From Bacteroidales bacterium (lineage in GTDB: Bacteria > Bacteroidota > Bacteroidia > Bacteroidales > UBA1715): a stretch of DNA of 41,514 nucleotides. The stretch's first letter is position 1. The number at the start of each line of letters is the position of its first letter. The DNA lies in NCBI GenBank assembly GCA_024409235.1, contig JAKSUA010000022.1, positions 1 through 41,514 of the forward strand, given 5' to 3'. The notes beneath the pieces are model-generated. The model did not search any database. It was not told where the DNA came from and saw only the letters and a program-made list of their open reading frames with translations. This document shows, piece by piece, positions 8,080 to 17,343 of this stretch. The position numbers and the translations under genes are program-made.

Positions 8080-10254
8080 TTAGTCATTATTTTTTGGTAT
8101 TGTTATTTTGAAACAAGTTGTAAAACCTAGTGCAGGCTCTACAATAGATATTGTCCCCTTGTTTTCAAGAACAATATCTTTAATTATCTTTAAACCCAAA
8201 CCTGTTCCGATTAACTGCTCGCTCAATGGCGAGTCAAAACTGACAGGTCTTGACGTCGTAAAAAAAGCATCGAATACAGCATCTTTGTCAGTGTCTTTTA
8301 TCCCATCACCGTTGTCATTAAACAGCAAAAATGTATTACCTCCTTCAATGCCAATTTGAATAAGAATCTTGCCCTTACATCCTTTGCGTTTTATGGCTTT
8401 TTTTGAATTGGAATAAAGGTTCGATAAAATCGAACACCATTCCGAAAGATGCATTGGTTTAGTAACCGCATCATAATCCAACTGTTCCACATCAATTTTT
8501 ATACTATCTTGCATTGTCCTGACAAATTGCCTTACAACTTTATTTATTTCGACAGGTTTCTTTTCTCTATCTAAATTTTGAGAGACAGCAACGCCAAAAT
8601 AGGTAGTATAACTAAACAATTCCTCGAAATTGTTTATAATATTATTCAAAAACTCTTTTGCATTGTCATCTGTAATGGTAGATTCCAAACTATATATATT
8701 GTTGTAAATATAATTTTGCAAAGTCCTCACTTCGTGTGCAAATTCTCCGATAGACAAGCCCAAACTTGCAAGAACTCTTAGCATTTCATTTTCTTTAATA
8801 AGTTCTTTTATTTGATTGACGCGAACTTCAACTTCAGCCTTTTTTTGAACTTTTTCTTCCTCATTATATGTGTGATTGCTGTCTATCGCCGAATTGATTT
8901 CTTTTTTATATAAATCAATAGCTTCCCCATCTGACTTATTTTTTAAGTCGGTGTTTATTGTTATATCTGTCTTGTTTTGACTTTTCTTGCTTTTGATTAT
9001 TGGTTGTAACTTTCTTCTAGCTATCTCCAATGCAGTTCCAACAAAATTAATCAACTGTTCAAAAGCCTCATTTTCGATAAGACCTTCTCGGCTTGATGTT
9101 TCCTGGAACATTGTTTCTTCCAGATTTTCGTCATCTATAATTTCAACAAAACCAAATAAATGTTTTGTCGAAAATGGAATATTTGTGCCAGATGAATTTG
9201 ACCATCTTTGATTGATGTGTATCCAATCGTCTGTTGGCTCACCGAAAGGCAGGACACGAAAACCATTACGATAAAGTCTGATGCCACTAATTGAATCGGA
9301 TATTTTTTTTACTGACTTAATAGCATTTTCAGATACAGCCTTGTACTTATCTTTCTCATATATATAATAATAGGCTTTGAATTTTACATTTCTTAATAAT
9401 GGGAAAGATGAAACTGTTATCCCTTTATTTTTATCGTCATACTCAACTTTTTCCAACAGATGAACATCCCATACTAATTGTAAACTATCAATACAAACAT
9501 AACCTTCGTGATCTTCACCCACATAACCTTCAATAACAACCAATGCTTTGTCATAGAAATCTTCAATAACATTTTTTATCTCGACTCCATCTTTAAGAAA
9601 CGTAAACTTAAACGAGGCTTCATTTTTAACAGCAATGTTATTATTTCTACTTCTATCAGACAAATAATCAGGCTGAAACAGCGAATTTACGTATGAGAAA
9701 ATCTTTTCAATTGACGAGACCGACCATTTTTCTCTTAGGTTGTTAATTATTAGAGTTGTGCCTTCTTCTTTTTCTTTTTCAACTTCAATAATAGGAAATG
9801 TAATTGACTCAATGTCGGTATCAATACTATATTTATTCCAATCAATTGTGATCTTAACAGCATTTGGGGAATTTAACGATTGTGTTATAATTGTTAGCTG
9901 TTCTCCTAATCTTTGTGTGGCAAAGCGTCCGATGCCCTTTTTACCAGCCCTTGTTCTTCCGTATCGTACAGATTTTGGGTTATGAACCTTTTCTGTTGAT
10001 GAGATTCTCATAAACCCCATAATCAATTGTTCTTTTGTCATACCCAAACCAGTGTCTGAGATAATTAAACTTCCTCCTTTTTCATCTGTATTATTAAATT
10101 CAACTGTAACCTCTCTAGCATCCGCATCGTAGGCATTTTTTATCAATTCAGATACGGCAGTTTCTGCCTTACCCACCAACTCGATACCTAAACGATTGAT
10201 AAGTCCAGAATCAACAGTAAAACCAACTTCTTTTATATCTTCTCGTTCTGCCAT
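8080..10254 (-). CDS. GHKL (MutL/Hsp90/MORC-like) ATPase fused to a histidine-kinase core
   Basis: The 724-residue protein carries two GHKL ATPase modules. The N-terminal one is of MutL/Hsp90/MORC type, with ELIKNAYDADA (N40, D43), ISDTGLGM near 65 and GKKGIGRFA near 108. Around residues 400-505 is a charged, partly coiled region. The C-terminal module is a histidine-kinase core: an H-box FAHEVRT with His507, an N-box NLYSNSKKA near 612, NDNGDGIKD near 646 and GTGLGLKI near 684. No transmembrane sensor is present, so the input appears to be the cytosolic MORC-like ATPase. MutL/MORC-like ATPases are known neighbours of restriction-modification genes. The receiver protein lies directly downstream. 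Using a GHKL ATPase as the sensor of a kinase is unusual. Confidence 0.92.
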   Translation of the reverse strand: MAEREDIKEVGFTVDSGLINRLGIELVGKAETAVSELIKNAYDADAREVTVEFNNTDEKGGSLIISDTGLGMTKEQLIMGFMRISSTEKVHNPKSVRYGRTRAGKKGIGRFATQRLGEQLTIITQSLNSPNAVKITIDWNKYSIDTDIESITFPIIEVEKEKEEGTTLIINNLREKWSVSSIEKIFSYVNSLFQPDYLSDRSRNNNIAVKNEASFKFTFLKDGVEIKNVIEDFYDKALVVIEGYVGEDHEGYVCIDSLQLVWDVHLLEKVEYDDKNKGITVSSFPLLRNVKFKAYYYIYEKDKYKAVSENAIKSVKKISDSISGIRLYRNGFRVLPFGEPTDDWIHINQRWSNSSGTNIPFSTKHLFGFVEIIDDENLEETMFQETSSREGLIENEAFEQLINFVGTALEIARRKLQPIIKSKKSQNKTDITINTDLKNKSDGEAIDLYKKEINSAIDSNHTYNEEEKVQKKAEVEVRVNQIKELIKENEMLRVLASLGLSIGEFAHEVRTLQNYIYNNIYSLESTITDDNAKEFLNNIINNFEELFSYTTYFGVAVSQNLDREKKPVEINKVVRQFVRTMQDSIKIDVEQLDYDAVTKPMHLSEWCSILSNLYSNSKKAIKRKGCKGKILIQIGIEGGNTFLLFNDNGDGIKDTDKDAVFDAFFTTSRPVSFDSPLSEQLIGTGLGLKIIKDIVLENKGTISIVEPALGFTTCFKITIPKNND

Positions 10255-10261
10255 TTTCTAT

Positions 10262-11365
10262 TTATATAAAGCAATTAGCACACATTATTTCATCACCCAA
10301 TACATCAACAAGCGTTGAGCCTTTGCTTTGCTTGCGGCTTTCTTCTTGACGCTTGATGATGTCAAGTTTTATTTGGCGTACACGTTCAGGCTTACATAAT
10401 TCAGCCAAACTCTCATTTTGATTCCACGTATAGCCGTCTTTTTCAAATTCCATTGCTTTTGCATATAGGTCTGGATGTTGCTCATAGAGCCAAATCCATT
10501 CTATCTTCTGTTGGAAAAAACAGAAATAGCAACCCGAACGGCTACGGCAATAACTGCCTGTTTTCCCATCAACCTCAAACGGAATTTCTTCATAGTACGC
10601 AGGCACACCGACACCGCTTTCGCGCAACAAACGGAAAATATCTTCTTTTACCAAAACATCTGTATTATCTATCAATGGGAACTCATCTAATTTTCCAACT
10701 GGATAATCTGTTGTTTTCAAAAAAGCAAAAACAACCTTATTGAACAATCTTATATCTAAATCCAATAATGCATTCAACTTTTTAGAATAGTAGAATGACT
10801 TTGATAGTTCTTGTTTTGCTGTTTCCATAATTTCGTCCTTCAAAAAAGTATTAGGACAAAATGAATCATAAAGAGAGACCAATTGTTCCAAATTGTCATT
10901 ATTCAACACTTTGTTAATGACATCCAAACTCCAAATGTTTCTCCTAAATGGGAAAATTGCCTGAATATTAGGTTTTGATGATATATATCCATCTCTATCC
11001 TCGTCGCCACGAATACCAACATATGAGATTGCCAAGTCGTCGCCAACATATTTCTCAAATTCAGCTAATTTCATCTTTTGTGTGCACCAACGGGCTTGAG
11101 GCGAAGGAAGAAATCCACCCATCGCTTTTAAGAAATGATGAAACGGTGTCGGTTCATCGCTTCCTTCAGCCGCTTTTAATCTCACAATTTTTCCCAAATA
11201 CGTTTCAAGACGAGTGATGAGAGTTTCTGTTTCCTCCAATTCACAGCCTGTATCGGAGTTATAATACTCTATCTTTAGCAATGGATATTTCTGTTTCAGA
11301 TAGATAGCAAGTGCCGCACTATCTTTACCTCCCGAAATTCCTAATATGTGTCTTACGTTGGTCAT
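10262..11365 (-). CDS. DndC/PAPS-reductase-like PP-loop enzyme
   Basis: The 367-residue protein has the ATP-pyrophosphatase PP-loop SGGKDS at residues 10-15. It also has FLPSPQARWCTQKMK near 94, typical of the PAPS reductase family, and a late cysteine set (YCRSRSGCYFC near 275 and CANC at the very C-terminus) that could hold an iron-sulphur cluster. In DndC the same fold activates DNA for sulphur insertion. It is shorter than DndC (about 500 residues), so it may be a divergent relative. It overlaps the DUF1016 gene upstream by four bases. The reaction on DNA is inferred from family and context. A true PAPS reductase of sulphur assimilation is unlikely in this operon. Confidence 0.88.
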   Translation of the reverse strand: MTNVRHILGISGGKDSAALAIYLKQKYPLLKIEYYNSDTGCELEETETLITRLETYLGKIVRLKAAEGSDEPTPFHHFLKAMGGFLPSPQARWCTQKMKLAEFEKYVGDDLAISYVGIRGDEDRDGYISSKPNIQAIFPFRRNIWSLDVINKVLNNDNLEQLVSLYDSFCPNTFLKDEIMETAKQELSKSFYYSKKLNALLDLDIRLFNKVVFAFLKTTDYPVGKLDEFPLIDNTDVLVKEDIFRLLRESGVGVPAYYEEIPFEVDGKTGSYCRSRSGCYFCFFQQKIEWIWLYEQHPDLYAKAMEFEKDGYTWNQNESLAELCKPERVRQIKLDIIKRQEESRKQSKGSTLVDVLGDEIMCANCFI

Positions 11366-12447
11366 TTTTCGCTTGTCTCAGAATTATGTTGTAACAAAAA
11401 TATTTCTTTCTGATGCTCTATCTCCTTACGTAATTCATCTTCCGAAGGCATACAAGTAAGGTATTTAGCTTGAAATAGTTGTTTGCTCTCGTGAAGGACA
11501 GAATAGCGTGCTATGTCTTCGCTAGTTTCCGCACAAAGTAGCAGACCGATAGTTGGATTATCATCTTTTGTACGCTTCAGGTCGTCAAACATTCGCACAT
11601 ACATATCCATCTGTCCCACGTCTTGATGGGTAACTTTCTTTGTTTTCAAATCAATCAGCACATAACATTTTAGAACTACATTGTAGAACACAAGGTCGAT
11701 GAAAAAATCGCCAACATCAGTAGCAACGTGGTATTGCTCATACATAAAGGCGAAACCACGTCCTAATTCGAGCAGAAATGATTTCAGATGTTTGATGATG
11801 GATTTTTCAAGTTCGGTTTCTGTGTAATCAGTGTTTGATGGTAACTGCAAAAATTCAGCGACTACGGGGTCTTTCAGAAAATCCCGAGCATCCATCTGTA
11901 ACGATTCAGTGTTTTTCTTCATTTCTGCAATTACAGCATCTTTCTTGGGCGATTGCAACAAGCGTTGGTAATATTGAGACCCCACATTTCGAGCCAACAC
12001 CCGCACGTTCCACATTTCGCGAGCAGCTTCCATCACATACCAATATCGAGCATCTTCATTCGTAACGGACAACACCGTTCGGTAATGCGACCAAGTAAGA
12101 TTTGGTACACGTGTGTACCAAATCTCTAAATCCCTGAAACACAAGTATAATTGTCTGTAATTTCGCAAATCTCTTGCAGTAAAACCTCGAGAATATTCCA
12201 CTGACAATGCTTCGGCAAGCGATGTTATCAATCTGCTTCCATATTCTGCACGTTTTTCGCCTTTTTGCTCTTCTTCAACAATACGCCTCCCCACTTGCCA
12301 ATATGTGTGGACTGTTGTTACATTCGCATCTTGATAAGCCTTGCGCAAACCATTTTCCACAATGGCTTTAACATCGGCTACCAAATCCGATTGAATCTTA
12401 GTCTCAGCGTTTTCGCTTACCTTAACTATATTTTTGTTCTCATTCAT
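11362..12447 (-). CDS. DUF1016/YhcG-family PD-(D/E)XK nuclease
   Basis: The N-terminal half (TVHTYWQVGRRIVEEEQKG, then GFTARDLRNYRQLYLCF and a WSHYRTVLSV segment) is the DUF1016/YhcG domain. The C-terminal half has a PD-(D/E)XK core: FFIDLVFYN near 227, CYVLIDLKTKK near 240, and HQDVGQMDMYV near 254. The length of 361 residues is normal for the family. YhcG proteins occur widely in restriction and defence clusters and near mobile elements. Four-base overlaps with both neighbours tie it into the operon. It could be a core nuclease or a passenger. The family is certain, the role is not. Confidence 0.92.
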   Translation of the reverse strand: MNENKNIVKVSENAETKIQSDLVADVKAIVENGLRKAYQDANVTTVHTYWQVGRRIVEEEQKGEKRAEYGSRLITSLAEALSVEYSRGFTARDLRNYRQLYLCFRDLEIWYTRVPNLTWSHYRTVLSVTNEDARYWYVMEAAREMWNVRVLARNVGSQYYQRLLQSPKKDAVIAEMKKNTESLQMDARDFLKDPVVAEFLQLPSNTDYTETELEKSIIKHLKSFLLELGRGFAFMYEQYHVATDVGDFFIDLVFYNVVLKCYVLIDLKTKKVTHQDVGQMDMYVRMFDDLKRTKDDNPTIGLLLCAETSEDIARYSVLHESKQLFQAKYLTCMPSEDELRKEIEHQKEIFLLQHNSETSEK

Positions 12448-15400
12448 CCCTTCATCTTTTTATTCAGTATTTCCAACAGTGTACAAATTTCAATGTCGCT
12501 GTTTCCCGAAAGCACCTTATTTATCTCTGTTTCCAGTTCCGAAGCTCGTCTTTTGTCCTTTTCAGATAGAATGTATGTCTGTGTTCTGATACTTGTGCCA
12601 CTATTGGTCACCATATCAAAAGAATAGGCAATATCATTGTCAGATTTTGTCTTTTGCGAAATATCAGCATATTTCTCACACTCACGGAATAAATATACTA
12701 AATCATCAGTTAATTTATCTTCTTCTTCGTCACGCAACGATTCCAATCTATGTTCCAAAATAGGATAACATATTGACTGATACCACATTGTACGGTCTTC
12801 GTATTCTGCAATCACGTGATGATAAAATTCCTTTTGTTTTGTCGTAAGCAAATGGAGTTTCACCGAACTCAACTTTTGTCTAATTTCAACAACGTATTCA
12901 TTATAATCAGCAGATGAAAGTCCTAATTCAGAAACAAGTCGTTCTTCTATTCGGTCAATGAGTTGCGTGTAGCAAGAGCGAAGTTCACGGATTGCCCTTT
13001 GAATGACATTCCCATATTCTTCAATATCGGCATTTTGTTTTAGTTTCTTGGCAAAACCCAATGCCTTGGGCAAATCCTCAAAAAATGCTTTTTCAGGGTC
13101 TTTTGCCGTTGCCAATACATCACGAAATTCCATAGTCGATTTATGGGTAAATTTTCGAGTATGTTTTGTATAGTCATTTAACTTCTTATAGAAAAAGATA
13201 AATGGCTTGATGGTTTCCAAAAAGCTCTTGGTAGTAATACTAAACTCGTCTCCCAAATTGACAAAACGACGATATTGATTGAAAAAGTCGAGTTTCACTC
13301 CATCAACCTCAAACGCCTTTACGGAATAGTCAGCAGGATGTTTCTGTAACAAATCAAAGAACAGCATATCCACATTTGGTATATATGCGCCACTATCCAC
13401 GTTGTACAAGGCAAAATCCTGCCGTTTGATGAACAAAAATGTTGGTATCCAAAAATCAAGGAAACCTTGTTTCAATTTGTATGGTTGATTAGATAATATT
13501 TTTATTAGTTCCGATATTTTCCGTGGTCTGCCAATTGTACTTTTCAAAAAATTGGTACTTTCATCCCACAAGGATTTTATGTCATCATTATTGGGATAGT
13601 CGGCAAATCCATTTCCTAAATGTAAACCTGTGTTTTTGAGCAATGAGAAATAAATAGTCTTTTCAGGTGGAAATTTATCCTTCTCAAATCCTAAATCCTC
13701 TTCATTGTAATGTTCAACGAGTGCAGTAAGGTAATTCTTACGAGCCAAAGAAATCGCACTACTCAACTTATGACGGTTGAATAATTCATTGTGCATAACT
13801 GGTGATTTGCAGTAAACTTCCTCGCAGACTGAAGAAAGTAGTTTGTTAAAATCCTTATGGGAGGCTATTTTTTGTTTAGCTCCTTTATAAATCCAAGTTA
13901 CACGATTTTTATATGCAAATAGGTTGTCGCTTACACACTTATTCAACAGAGTTTCTTCATACTCTTTCAATTTTTCAATCTCATTGTATGCTACACGGTC
14001 GGAATCCTTATCTATCAGAACTTTTTTGAGAATATATTCGTATTTTTTTATGTTATAAAGATGGTTGATGATTTCCTCTGTGTTGTTAAAGTATGCATAG
14101 ATGATGGCATGTTCTGTTAATGAACTTTTTTCCATAATAACATCCAATGCCTCTTTTTGTGGTGAAAATATCAATTCTATATAACCGTCTGTATCACCCG
14201 AAGGTATTATGTCCACCGCCTCTTCACGTATTTCATATTCAAAATAACGTGGTGTTCCTTTGTGATAATAATGAGCTTTGACTGGCGAGATACGTTTGTT
14301 TATAAAACAACGTAAATCATCAATAAAATCAACTGGGCGAGCGACTACTGACCCCGCATTTTTGATTTCATATTCCAAATCAATATCGGTTCCTTCAAAA
14401 AGCAACAAACGCTGTTTATATGCGGCAAATCGGATAATCTTAAATCTTTGTAATCGGTCAATAATTTGTTTTGCATCAGCAACATTCATTGCTAAACGTG
14501 CATATTCTGACATTTGGTTTGCATTCATTTGAAAACTTGCAATTCCAAACAAATTCTGCAACCCAATTGCTTTCACAATTTTTATAGCATTTGTTAGTTG
14601 CTCTGCATTGTCCCAATCCAATCCTTCAATTCTTTCTATAGATACTTGTATAGAACTCCAACTCATGGAATCTATATTTGCATCCTTCAAATATGAATAG
14701 AAATTGAAGGCAATGTAATCATACACATTAGATAAATTGTATGTCAAGTTTTGTTGCGGAGAAAACATCGAAAGAGAGTTTGCACCACGAGCCGCAAGGA
14801 AAGAGAAGAGTGAACGCTCGTTTTGACCATACCGTTGTATTGCCGATGTTATTGCAAATGCAGAAAACGAATCAAGTGGATATAATGCTTGTGCTGTTTC
14901 TCCAGAAAATGCGTTTGAAACAAATTTTGTATCAACAGCAAGCTGATACAGTTTTTTTGCATTATCATTTCCTTTTTGAGGCAAATTGTCGTGCATTTGT
15001 TGTGACGCCAAGAACAAAAGTTGTTCTATCGGTTCTACAAATGTTATTTCCTTGAAACGACCTTTAACCTTTATCCATTCGTTTTTTTGTGTTTCTGTTA
15101 GATTCTTAGCGTATGCACCAAAATTTTGATGAAGCGTTGTCAACAACAAAATGTCACGTGAAGAAACATTGACAAATTCCGCGAATTTTTGAAGAAAATA
15201 TAGTTCTTGTTCTGGATTGTTTTTAGCCGCATGTTCAAGAACTTTACCAAATTCATCAATTACAATCAGCAAAAATTTATTTTTCGCTTTCAGCTTATTG
15301 TAATATGCCTTCAACTCATCGAGTACGCTATGGGAATAATCATCCACTCCCAATTTTTTAGCCAATAGTGTGGATAATTCCATATAGTCGCCGACTATAT

Positions 15401-15671
15401 TCAAAATCTCAAAATCTTCTGCTTGTGATAGATTTTGAGGATTCAGCAATCTTTTCGATTTGTTTTTACTATCAAGGTCTGCTTCCAATGCCAAAAGAAA
15501 CGATGATTTACCTGTCCCGTACGTACCAATGATGGTAAAAGAGTGTATGCCTGAATTGTAATCATCAATAATGCTCTGTGCAGCTTTTCTTCCATTAGGT
15601 GTAACAATATATTGGACACCTTGAGGAAAGCCGTTTTCAATATTTGCCGATAAATTAAACCCCTTGTTCAT
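12444..15671 (-). CDS. Large P-loop ATPase (about 1075 aa) of the defence operon
   Basis: I chose the ATG at 15671, giving MNKGFNLSANIENGFPQ. The longer ORF start at 15743 would overlap the DUF4007 gene by 89 bases, whereas this one overlaps by 17. The ATPase domain has Walker A GTYGTGKSS near residue 50 and Walker B LLIVIDEFGKVLE near 138, followed by a sensor-like TTLHQNFG. The remaining 800 or so residues are mixed alpha/beta and helical with no domain I can name. The overall build recalls the very large ATPases of BREX (BrxC/PglY) and of phosphorothioate restriction (DptH), but I cannot assign it to either. It most likely powers a complex with the DUF4007 protein. Confidence 0.88.
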   Translation of the reverse strand: MNKGFNLSANIENGFPQGVQYIVTPNGRKAAQSIIDDYNSGIHSFTIIGTYGTGKSSFLLALEADLDSKNKSKRLLNPQNLSQAEDFEILNIVGDYMELSTLLAKKLGVDDYSHSVLDELKAYYNKLKAKNKFLLIVIDEFGKVLEHAAKNNPEQELYFLQKFAEFVNVSSRDILLLTTLHQNFGAYAKNLTETQKNEWIKVKGRFKEITFVEPIEQLLFLASQQMHDNLPQKGNDNAKKLYQLAVDTKFVSNAFSGETAQALYPLDSFSAFAITSAIQRYGQNERSLFSFLAARGANSLSMFSPQQNLTYNLSNVYDYIAFNFYSYLKDANIDSMSWSSIQVSIERIEGLDWDNAEQLTNAIKIVKAIGLQNLFGIASFQMNANQMSEYARLAMNVADAKQIIDRLQRFKIIRFAAYKQRLLLFEGTDIDLEYEIKNAGSVVARPVDFIDDLRCFINKRISPVKAHYYHKGTPRYFEYEIREEAVDIIPSGDTDGYIELIFSPQKEALDVIMEKSSLTEHAIIYAYFNNTEEIINHLYNIKKYEYILKKVLIDKDSDRVAYNEIEKLKEYEETLLNKCVSDNLFAYKNRVTWIYKGAKQKIASHKDFNKLLSSVCEEVYCKSPVMHNELFNRHKLSSAISLARKNYLTALVEHYNEEDLGFEKDKFPPEKTIYFSLLKNTGLHLGNGFADYPNNDDIKSLWDESTNFLKSTIGRPRKISELIKILSNQPYKLKQGFLDFWIPTFLFIKRQDFALYNVDSGAYIPNVDMLFFDLLQKHPADYSVKAFEVDGVKLDFFNQYRRFVNLGDEFSITTKSFLETIKPFIFFYKKLNDYTKHTRKFTHKSTMEFRDVLATAKDPEKAFFEDLPKALGFAKKLKQNADIEEYGNVIQRAIRELRSCYTQLIDRIEERLVSELGLSSADYNEYVVEIRQKLSSVKLHLLTTKQKEFYHHVIAEYEDRTMWYQSICYPILEHRLESLRDEEEDKLTDDLVYLFRECEKYADISQKTKSDNDIAYSFDMVTNSGTSIRTQTYILSEKDKRRASELETEINKVLSGNSDIEICTLLEILNKKMKG

Positions 15672-16536
15672 AATACGTATCCAATACTTGTTTTGCGTCC
15701 ATCTGTTTTGTGAATTGAAGTTGTCTGATTCCAGCAACATCACTATATGTTAGAGCGTCTGTGTATTTCTCCGAAAGTAATTTAAGCATATCAATAACTT
15801 CCAACTCCGACATACAAAAAATCAATCCCAATTCCGACATTGTTTCGTAGGGAATGCTATTGTCTTCTGCATCTTTTGTCAAAAGCAATGCAAACAAAAA
15901 GATTTCTGGCGTTACTTGTCGTTTACCTTCGATATTAAAGAAATATTTATTCTGTTTTTCAATATCATCGTCTTTGTCATATTGTCGCAACAAATCCAAA
16001 TCCATAAGAAGTGTAGAGAAATCTTCATTTGATTGCGGATTGCGAGGCAAACAATAATTTAATAGCAATACTCCTACATCTTTTTTTACCGTGTTTTCAT
16101 TAAAAAGGCTATATTTTTGTGCTTCTATCATTTTTCGTTTTACAAAACTAATCACATGTGTTCGCTCAAACACACGACGTTCCTTTTGAAAATCGACAAA
16201 AAACATATTATATAAGGTGGCCTCTCCAGAATAAACAAGGAGAAAATGTAACAACCATAATGTTCCTAAATCTTCCATATAAGGGTCTTTCCCTGTATCT
16301 GAATTTAAAATATAGTCTGCAATCCAATTATTTTCCGAATCAACGTTCAATCCAAATGATTTGAACCAATATCGTATGGCAGAGACCATATTTTTCCCGA
16401 CACCTAAGTCAACAACTGCTTCTGCTGTATTAAAATCTTTTTCTGCTTTCACAAAATCGTAACCCTTTTTTAGCCACAAGGTTTTACAGGGGAACGATTC
16501 GTGACCAGAGAATGTATATTTGACTACCTTGTCCAT
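15655..16536 (-). CDS. DUF4007-like protein, first gene of the defence operon
   Basis: The 293-residue protein begins VKYTFSGHESFPCKTLWLKKGYDFV and continues with VDLGVGKNMVSAIRYWFKSFG, a pattern I recognise as DUF4007. No enzyme motif is visible. The second half is helical with a possible DNA-binding region (MSELGLIFCMSELEVIDMLKLL). It is the first gene of the operon, preceded by a plausible promoter about 110 bases upstream, and overlaps the large ATPase gene. As I recall, DUF4007 genes often sit beside PAPS-reductase-like and ATPase genes in defence loci, which fits here. Its biochemical role is unknown. It may recognise DNA or regulate the ATPase. Confidence 0.85.
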   Translation of the reverse strand: MDKVVKYTFSGHESFPCKTLWLKKGYDFVKAEKDFNTAEAVVDLGVGKNMVSAIRYWFKSFGLNVDSENNWIADYILNSDTGKDPYMEDLGTLWLLHFLLVYSGEATLYNMFFVDFQKERRVFERTHVISFVKRKMIEAQKYSLFNENTVKKDVGVLLLNYCLPRNPQSNEDFSTLLMDLDLLRQYDKDDDIEKQNKYFFNIEGKRQVTPEIFLFALLLTKDAEDNSIPYETMSELGLIFCMSELEVIDMLKLLSEKYTDALTYSDVAGIRQLQFTKQMDAKQVLDTYYEQGV

Positions 16537-16654
16537 GAGGTATAACTATTATTCAAAAAAAATAGAGTTCGACAAATCCGTATTATTAATGTACGAAATA
16601 CGTTGTTGCGTCATCATATCTTAAAATGTTAAATATAAGCACTTTGCATTTGTA

Positions 16655-16683
16655 CAAAAATAATAACTATGCGAAAATACAAA
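16655..16683 (-). promoter_or_regulatory. Putative Bacteroidota promoter of the defence operon
   Basis: On the minus strand TTTG (16683-16680) is followed after 17 bases by TATTTTTG (16662-16655), which matches TAnnTTTG. The predicted leader is about 110 bases before the DUF4007 start. The spacing is slightly short, so this is moderate evidence. Confidence 0.45.
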
Positions 16684-16776
16684 AAAGAATGTAATGACAG
16701 TGATTCCAAAATAGAAGACTTCAAAAAAATATCATATTCTGATTAGATTCATACAATTGCTTGAATTTAGCGAACT

Positions 16777-16824
16777 ACCCAAAAGAACTATTAACTACCC
16801 AAAAAGAAATATCCACTACCCAAA
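16777..16824. repeat. Three ACTACCCAAAA repeats spaced 20-21 bp
   Basis: ACCCAAA starts at 16777, 16797 and 16818, each in the wider context ACTACCCAAAA(A)GAA. Read on the minus strand the core is TTTGGGTAGT, which shares TTTGGGT with the plus-strand array at 17749-17847. The two arrays therefore face each other across the gene-free region. Confidence 0.8.
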
Positions 16825-16879
16825 AGAAATCTAGGTATTATTTGGCAACCTTTGAAATTTTGACGATTTTCCAAAGGTA

Positions 16880-17160
16880 GAAAGTGCGATTTGTCGGTAA
16901 TAGTGTGCAAATGTCGGTGATTTTGTCGGTAATGATATTTGACGGTGCTTTGACCGAAATCCGATGAAATTCCATAGAAATCTGACTGTTTTCGATAAAA
17001 ACTCATGAAAACTTGATGGAGAATTGACTGGGATTTGACCCATTTTGTCAAATCCCAATCAAATCACGGTCAATTCTCCGTCAAATCACAATCAAATACC
17101 ATCAAATCACGGTCTAAATTGGTCAAATCACAATCAATGCACGGTCAAATCACGGTCGAA
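16880..17160. repeat. 11-bp phased repeat array with a central inverted repeat
   Basis: On the plus strand units of the type TCAAATCACGG begin at 17048, 17059, 17070, 17081, 17092, 17102, 17113, 17123, 17134, 17145 and 17156, a period of 10-11 bp. Units at 17070, 17113, 17134 and 17156 are degenerate. The minus strand left of 17044 continues the same 11-bp rhythm with more decayed units. The centre is a perfect inverted repeat, GGGATTTGAC and GTCAAATCCC separated by seven bases. No gene overlaps it convincingly. It could be a protein-binding array or a replication or segregation iteron. Confidence 0.75.
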
Positions 17161-17343
17161 AGCTTGCAGAAATGTGGCAGTTTTTTTATGAGTTATATTT
17201 GCTACATATTTGCAATATGAATTTTTTGTTAAATATTTGATTTACAATATTTTAACAAAAATCGGTCTGTTTTTTTGTAAAAAAACAACTAAAAATGAGC
17301 GTTTTTCTCGAAAAAACAAACGCAAAAAAGAAGCTCTAACAAC

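Noticed and set aside
781..16536. A BREX system
   Set aside because: No PglZ, PglX-type methyltransferase or BrxL-like gene is present; only the large ATPase and the PAPS-reductase-like fold recall BREX type members.
16791..17058. Two overlapping minus-strand ORFs in the repeat region
   Set aside because: Their sequence is produced by the 11-bp and 21-bp repeats, and both frames look equally repeat-like, so coding is unlikely.
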